Source: Gammaproteobacteria bacterium
Lineage (GTDB): Bacteria > Pseudomonadota > Gammaproteobacteria > Pseudomonadales > UBA7434
Reading direction: 5' to 3'
Assembly: GCA_024280785.1 (NCBI GenBank)
Contig: JAJRPK010000036.1
Location: 1-37,108, forward strand
DNA length: 37,108 bases
Positions 33,017-37,108 of this stretch are shown here, one piece after another (the stretch's first letter is position 1; each line of letters opens with the position of its first letter). The translations under genes and the position numbers were made by a program. Below the pieces are notes generated by a model. The model was not told where the DNA came from. It did not search any database and saw only the letters and a list, made by a program, of their open reading frames with translations.

Positions 33017-33824
33017 TTATGTTTCGGGGTCGAGGCCGAAGGATTTATTGATGCCAAAGCGCTTGCCGGCAAGGAAACCACCGTCGACAGTTAGCGCCGC
33101 ACCGGAGACAAAGGATGCTTCATCCGAACCGATAAAGGCGCAAACATTGGCAACTTCACGCGGTGTACCCATACGGCCAAGTTGGTGAGCATCTTCGACA
33201 GCCTCCCGCATTTCCGGGTCTTCGATAGCCGCTGACATAGGCGTTTCAATAAAGCCGGGGCAGATGGCGTTAATGCGAATGCCCCAGCGACCGTAATCTA
33301 TGGACATATTTTTTGACAGCATCACAACGGCGCCTTTTGAGGCGTTGTAAGCAGCGGTGAACTCCTGGGCCTCTAAGCCTTCAACGCTGGCGATGTTCAT
33401 AATTGAGCCCGATCGTTGCTCCATCATGATGGGCAGCGCATAGTGGCAGCTGAGAAAAGTACCTTTGAGGTTAATATCCATAACGCGGTCAAACTCGTCT
33501 GGGTCGACGAGATGTACTGAGCCCGCTCCACCGATACCCGCGGAATTGACCACGATATCCAGTGAGCCAAATTGTTTTTGAGTGAGTTCAATCGCAGCCT
33601 TAAGGGCTTCTTTGTCGGTCACGTCACCTTGGATAAACTGACATTGGCTCTGTTGTGCAACCGCCGCGGGCCAATCTCCATTACTGGCCAGGTTCAGGTC
33701 ATAGCCAACGACAATGGCCCCTTGTTCGGCAAAGCGAAGAGCGCATGCAGCACCGATACCTGAGGCAGCACCGGTAATAAAAGCAACTTTTTTGTCTAAA
33801 GGTAGTATTAGCGAACCCTTCCAT
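33017..33824 (-). pseudogene. Short-chain dehydrogenase/reductase with disrupted N-terminus
   Basis: Classical SDR: read through, the protein runs LDKKVAFITGAASGIGAACA (TGXXXGIG NAD loop), GSLDIVVNSAGIGGAG (NNAG-like), the catalytic Ser in SIMNIASVEG, YNASK (catalytic Tyr and Lys), and AICPGFIETPM. The frame carrying the NAD loop has an upstream TAA at 33826-33824 and no ATG, GTG or TTG before the glycine loop. The only nearby ATG (33824) is in another frame, so a one- or two-base indel near 33805-33815 would be needed. A start at GTG 33622 would lack the cofactor loop. The cause is a real frameshift, a sequencing error, or a non-standard start. It diverges from the racemase gene and precedes the FAD-oxidoreductase fragment. 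Confidence 0.75.
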
Positions 33825-33874
33825 TATTCATCATTTGGAGCTGCACTTTTGTATAAATACATATACGGATATTA

Positions 33875-33890
33875 GTATACCATGGTGTAC
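33875..33890. promoter_or_regulatory. Near-palindrome in the divergent SDR/racemase gap
   Basis: GTATACCATGGTGTAC pairs at 7 of 8 positions about its centre and sits between the divergent SDR and CaiB/BaiF genes, next to several TATAC/TATAAA strings at about 33850-33880 that could be -10 elements. The size and place suit a TetR-type operator. No regulator has been shown to bind. Confidence 0.35.
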
Positions 33891-33975
33891 AAAGTGGCCT
33901 TCAGTGTATCGATACGGCTTAATTGGAGCCTTAAACAATAAGCACAATATCAACTCATCAAAAGGTTTAGACATT

Positions 33976-35103
33976 ATGGGTCCACTTCAGGGCATTCGAA
34001 TTATTGAAATTGCAGGCATAGGCCCAGGCCCGTTTTGTGGCATGTTGCTAGCGGATATGGGCGCAGAAGTTATTCGCATAGACCGGCCGGGTGGTGGTAT
34101 GTTCGGCGGAAACGCCGATTATGATTATCTTAATCGAGGCAAACGCTGTATTGCGGTAAACCTGAAATCACCCGAAGGTGTTGAAGTCGTGTTGAAATTG
34201 GTAGAAACCGCCGATGGTCTGATCGAAGGATTTCGTCCTGGTGTAGTAGACAAGCTGGGTATCGGCCCGGACATCGTTTGTGCACGAAACCCCAAGCTTG
34301 TATATGGCCACATGACGGGCTGGGGGCAAGATGGCCCATGGTCGAAAATGGCAGGTCACGATATCAATTACATTTCGATAACCGGTGCTTTGGCGGCTAT
34401 AGGCAAGAAAGACAGCGGCCCGGTACCGCCTCTGGCGTTAGTGGGTGATTTTGGCGGTGGCGGTTTGATGCTGGCTTTCGGCATGGTGTGTGCGCTGATG
34501 GAAGCGAAGATCTCCGGCCAAGGGCAGGCGGTGGATGCGGCGATGATCGATGGCGTATCCGTTTTAATGGCAAGCTTTTTCGGTGCACAGCAAGTAGGAT
34601 TTTGGAATGAAAAACGGGGAACCAACATGTTAGATTCCGGCGCACCCTATTACGACACCTATGAATGTGCTGATGGCGAATACATTAGTGTGGGTGCCAT
34701 TGAACCCCAGTTTTATATCGAATTGCTTGAGGGTTTGGGATTGAGCGGTAGGGAGCTACCCGATCAAAATGACATGGAACAGTGGCCGCTGCTAAAAGAA
34801 ACCTTTATCGAGGTCATTAAATTAAAAACCCGCGATCAATGGGCAGAAGTATTTGATGCTAAAGATGCTTGTGTAACACCGGTTTTGAAAATGTCCGAAG
34901 TTGCGGAACATCCACAAATAAAGGCCCGTGGAACCATGGTGGATGTTGATGGTATCTTGCATCCTGGGCCTGCACCGAGGTTTAGTCGTACCAAGGCAAA
35001 AATTAAACACGGTGCGGTAGACAGTGGAGAGCACACGGACGAAATTCTTAATGCACTGGGATTGGACGCCTCGGCACTACGTGAAATGGGTGCTGTTTGT
35101 TAA
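33976..35103 (+). CDS. CaiB/BaiF family CoA enzyme, alpha-methylacyl-CoA racemase-like
   Basis: Resembles AMACR/Mcr, which interconverts (2R)- and (2S)-methyl-branched acyl-CoA so that beta-oxidation can proceed. The N-terminus IRIIEIAGIGPGPFCGMLLA is diagnostic. The catalytic pair corresponds to H128 in AGHDINYI and D158 in GDFGGGG (His126/Asp156 in mycobacterial Mcr), and SVGAIEPQFY is the conserved late motif. The frame opens at 33835, but ATG 33976 gives the usual MGPLQ start and 375 residues. It is divergent from the SDR. Racemase beside P450, SDR and FAD-oxidoreductase genes points to branched isoprenoid or steroid side-chain degradation. Confidence 0.88.
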   Translation: MGPLQGIRIIEIAGIGPGPFCGMLLADMGAEVIRIDRPGGGMFGGNADYDYLNRGKRCIAVNLKSPEGVEVVLKLVETADGLIEGFRPGVVDKLGIGPDIVCARNPKLVYGHMTGWGQDGPWSKMAGHDINYISITGALAAIGKKDSGPVPPLALVGDFGGGGLMLAFGMVCALMEAKISGQGQAVDAAMIDGVSVLMASFFGAQQVGFWNEKRGTNMLDSGAPYYDTYECADGEYISVGAIEPQFYIELLEGLGLSGRELPDQNDMEQWPLLKETFIEVIKLKTRDQWAEVFDAKDACVTPVLKMSEVAEHPQIKARGTMVDVDGILHPGPAPRFSRTKAKIKHGAVDSGEHTDEILNALGLDASALREMGAVC

Positions 35104-35126
35104 TTTGTCTGGCATTCAATAGCGCG

Positions 35127-35282
35127 GGACCGGCTTTATTTGTAGACGCAGTGGTGGATAACTATCACCTTAAGCCGTCATCACCGGCGGTCGACTCCGA
35201 TAATTCCGCCAATAGCTATAGCAACGAGCCCGGTTTACATGGCCAGAAAATTAACCGCGGTGCGTACGGCGATACCCCATAA
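35127..35282 (+). pseudogene. C-terminal remnant of a parallel beta-helix (PbH1-type) protein
   Basis: About 51 residues beginning GPALFVDAVVDNYHLKPSSP and ending INRGAYGDTP match the closing segment common in secreted right-handed beta-helix proteins (pattern DYHL..SPAID...N.GAYGNT). It follows the racemase stop by about 23 bases in a different frame and has no start of its own, so the gene body has been deleted. The original protein would have been a large extracellular or cell-surface protein, possibly polysaccharide-related. Only the tail supports this call. Confidence 0.5.
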
Positions 35283-35393
35283 GCGGTCAGTAAAACTGCC
35301 GTTGGGTACCTGCGGTTGGATTACTAGAAAGCAGCACATGGGTAGCATAGGGTAATTATTAGAATTTAAAATTGCGCTAAGTCATTGATTTAA

Positions 35394-35443
35394 TGGTGGG
35401 CTCGGGAGGGTTTGAACCTTCGACCTGTCGATTATGAGTCAAG
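35394..35443 (-). tRNA. 3' half of a CAU-anticodon tRNA (tRNA-Met/Ile2-like), degenerate
   Basis: On the minus strand, CCA is encoded at 35396-35394, discriminator A at 35397, the 3' acceptor strand CGAGCCC at 35404-35398, a T-arm with TTCAAAC loop at 35421-35405 (one A-C mismatch in the stem), a variable AGGTC, and an anticodon arm whose loop reads CTCATAA, with 4 of 5 stem pairs. Upstream of 35443 the D-arm and 5' acceptor strand are absent or heavily diverged. It is therefore not a working tRNA; it is either a decayed tRNA or the 3'-half copy left by an integrase at an attachment site. Confidence 0.65.
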
Positions 35444-35909
35444 TGCACAATAAGAACTGACTCAACTAAGTTGAATAAACCTAACAGCTTTTCTTCTGGG
35501 CACTCTCTCCGAAAACCGAAACCGAACCATGGCCGAACAGGTGGATGACCGTCAACAGTTTCAAATATTCCCTCTGATCGTAAAGTGGCCGCAAGGAAGC
35601 CGTGATTGTTGGCACTGTTGAATTCGTAGAGGGGAATGAAGATGGTCGCCTTGAAGGGGTCGTCATGGCCGACATGGTAGGTGAGGGTGCCTTTTGCTCG
35701 GGGGGGAGAGTTTGGGGCAGGTGGATTTTTTTGATGATACGGAGTGAGCCGTTAGGCTTGGGGATCTTAGACACACATAAGGTTTTTCTCAGCAGTTGGA
35801 TAGGATGGAGAACAGGTAGTGTTCTCCATATAAGATACTGAGGTTTGCGCAGGTAATTGGCGATTGAGTTGCATAGTGGGGATAGGCGAAGTAAGTCTTA
35901 GCAAGTACA
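35444..35909. other. Stretch without a recognisable gene beside the tRNA fragment
   Basis: Frames of 60-97 codons are open on both strands but none shows a recognisable domain or a good ribosome site, and opposing frames overlap each other. The run of G at about 35700 and mixed frames suggest decayed DNA. If the tRNA fragment is an attachment-site copy, this stretch would be the edge of a former integrated element. Confidence 0.4.
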
Positions 35910-36160
35910 ATGACCCCTCGAAATCATGATTTCTCGAGCTTTGCCGCATCGATTCACGACGATCATGAAAAGCGTTGGATTGAGGTGATTACCGATGAAT
36001 TTGATTTTAGCGTGTCGACGGTGAAATCTTTTATCAAATGTTGATCAACACGGCTAACACCGTTTTTTTGTTTTACCGTAAAAGTATGCTTAGTAAGCAA
36101 GAAGTAGCAGAAAAAATCGACCTTTATCTCAACCAATTGTTAGACCCTTATCGAAAATAA
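35910..36160 (+). pseudogene. Frameshifted C-terminal remnant of a TetR-like regulator
   Basis: Two overlapping short frames appear to be one protein tail. The first (ATG 35910 to TGA 36044) reads DDHEKRWIEVITDEFDFSV; the second, shifted by one base near 36020, continues EIFYQMLINTANTVFLFYRK and ends NQLLDPYRK at TAA 36158-36160. Amphipathic helices and this ending resemble the ligand-binding domain of TetR/AcrR repressors. The DNA-binding helix-turn-helix domain is missing. It ends 15 bases before the P450, so it may be the old local regulator. The family call is by general pattern only. Confidence 0.4.
35920..35933. promoter_or_regulatory. 14-bp perfect palindrome GAAATCATGATTTC
   Basis: An exact palindrome about 240 bases upstream of the P450 start, partly inside the TetR-like remnant. 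It could be an operator of the P450 transcription unit or chance. Confidence 0.3.
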
Positions 36161-36175
36161 ACAGGTAAATATCTT

Positions 36176-37108
36176 ATGTCTCAATGTCCTTTTGCAAACA
36201 TATTGGATCCGGCGTATCTAGGTAATGGATACAAAGGAGACGACGTTGCGGAAATTCGTGCAGCTGGCCCAGCTGTAAAAATCGATGATCCTTCTACCGG
36301 CGTTCCTTACTGGGCAATCACGCGTCAATCGGCGACTGATTTTGTTTCGAAGAATAACGATCTATTTTCATCGCAGTTGCGTTCCGCAATACCGATGGAG
36401 CATTCCCAAGAGATGGTGGATGACGTCCATAGTCATATGTTTATCAATCTTGATCCGCCTCTCAACCTCGATTACCGCAAGCTGATTCGCGATCACTTTA
36501 CGCCAGCCGCGTGCGCCACCTACGAGCCACGTGCAAGAAAATATGCCAAAGCAATTGTCGATAGGGTGATCGACAAAGGCGAATGCGAGTTTGTGACCGA
36601 TATCGCGGCGGAACTGCCACTGTTAATGATCCTCGACTTTTTCGACATTCCGGCCGAGGACAGGCACAAGATTTTTGAGTGGACCAATCAGATGATGTTC
36701 TCCGATGATCCAGAGCTTCCTAACGGAAAAGAACTTGCCGATACTGCCTCGTTTGAACTTATACTGTATGGCAATCAGCTGGCGGCCAAATGGCGTAACA
36801 GCGATGTGAAAAATGTGAGTAGCCAATTATTGAATGGTGTTATCAATGGGGAGCCCGTTTCCGACGAAACCTTTAGCTGGATTTTCTTGATGATTATTGT
36901 TGCGGGTAATGAAAGTACGCGAACCACGATCACACACGGTATGCGTAATCTGATGGAAAACCCAGACCAGTACCGCTACCTGCAAGAAAATATCGATAAA
37001 CTCGATAACGCTATTTACGAAATCTTGCGCTATAACCCACCTTTTATTTGTATGCGCCGCACTGCTACACAGGACATCACTGTGCCAGAGCTGGATAACG
37101 CACCGATC
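36176..37108 (+). CDS. Cytochrome P450, N-terminal and central part (runs off the window)
   Basis: An open frame of 311 codons from ATG 36176 to the right edge. It begins SQCPFANILDPAYLG, a common soluble bacterial P450 opening. The I-helix oxygen-activation motif is AGNEST(R) in IIVAGNESTRTTITHGM, and the K-helix ExxR is EILRYNPPF, followed by MRRTATQDI. The C-helix has FINLDPPLNLDYRKLI, where the frequent histidine of DPPxHxxxR is replaced by Asn. The haem-ligand cysteine lies beyond the edge. It resembles CYP125/CYP142-type and other steroid or terpenoid hydroxylases, but the subfamily is not certain. The catabolic racemase upstream fits side-chain oxidation. Confidence 0.88.
   Translation, partial: MSQCPFANILDPAYLGNGYKGDDVAEIRAAGPAVKIDDPSTGVPYWAITRQSATDFVSKNNDLFSSQLRSAIPMEHSQEMVDDVHSHMFINLDPPLNLDYRKLIRDHFTPAACATYEPRARKYAKAIVDRVIDKGECEFVTDIAAELPLLMILDFFDIPAEDRHKIFEWTNQMMFSDDPELPNGKELADTASFELILYGNQLAAKWRNSDVKNVSSQLLNGVINGEPVSDETFSWIFLMIIVAGNESTRTTITHGMRNLMENPDQYRYLQENIDKLDNAIYEILRYNPPFICMRRTATQDITVPELDNAPI

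Noticed and set aside
32670..33188. 172-codon plus-strand open frame
   Set aside because: It runs antisense through the DUF971 gene start, the 14-bp repeat and the SDR end, shows no domain, and is explained by the minus-strand genes.
35602..35841. 79-codon plus-strand frame and 97-codon minus-strand frame overlapping it
   Set aside because: Both are low-complexity, lack similarity and ribosome sites, and overlap each other; no transposase or other domain could be supported.

Overview
The window is chromosomal DNA from a Gram-negative bacterium, most likely a marine gammaproteobacterium of the Cellvibrionales/Spongiibacteraceae type. The evidence is a lipid A acyltransferase and LPS-core-type glycosyltransferases, a dTDP-sugar locus, and a housekeeping block read leftward in the order (GBBH-like domain protein)-ubiE-ubiJ-ubiB-hisI-hisE-tatA-tatB-tatC, which is typical of Pseudomonas/Cellvibrionales relatives. 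The taxonomic call is an inference from gene content and order.

Layout. (1) 1-5319: ilvE, an LpxL-type acyltransferase with a family 4 glycosyltransferase upstream of it on the minus strand, then a divergent pair made of a CDP-glycerol-phosphotransferase-like enzyme translationally coupled to a WaaE/KdtX-like glycosyltransferase. This is an LPS inner-core/lipid A neighbourhood. (2) 5554-15662: a by-eye AT-richer, strand-alternating surface-polysaccharide region. It holds glycosyltransferases, a WbqC-family protein, a WecE-type sugar aminotransferase, a methyltransferase, a PhyH-family dioxygenase, a PglD-like acyltransferase, a TylF-like methyltransferase and a two-domain protein joining an MptE/DUF115-like N-terminus to a GT8-like C-terminus. 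(3) 15720-20476: an MsbA-type ABC exporter, a decayed rmlD stub, then rmlB, rmlA and rmlC. RmlB can supply dTDP-4-keto-6-deoxyglucose to WecE. The final rhamnose step (RmlD) is not intact here.

(4) 20810-26730: a compact plus-strand module of GT4 glycosyltransferase, SAM methyltransferase and an alpha/alpha-toroid (prenyltransferase/squalene-cyclase-like) protein, flanked by a second TylF/CmcI-like methyltransferase (minus strand) and an acyl-CoA-synthetase-like enzyme. I cannot assign this set to a described pathway; it is my best candidate for an undescribed biosynthetic system. (5) 26739-32781: the conserved tat/his/ubi housekeeping block, entirely on the minus strand.

(6) 32829-37108: a scarred accessory zone. 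It contains a 14-bp tandem repeat, the first part of an FAD (GMC-like) oxidoreductase, an SDR whose N-terminus is out of frame, an intact alpha-methylacyl-CoA racemase-like CaiB/BaiF enzyme, the C-terminal stub of a parallel-beta-helix protein, the 3' half of a CAU-anticodon tRNA (possible attachment-site scar), a frameshifted TetR-like C-terminus, and a cytochrome P450 running off the right edge. P450, racemase, SDR and GMC together suggest a remodelled locus for degrading isoprenoid, steroid or other branched side chains. No CRISPR array, intact insertion sequence, rRNA or complete tRNA was found.
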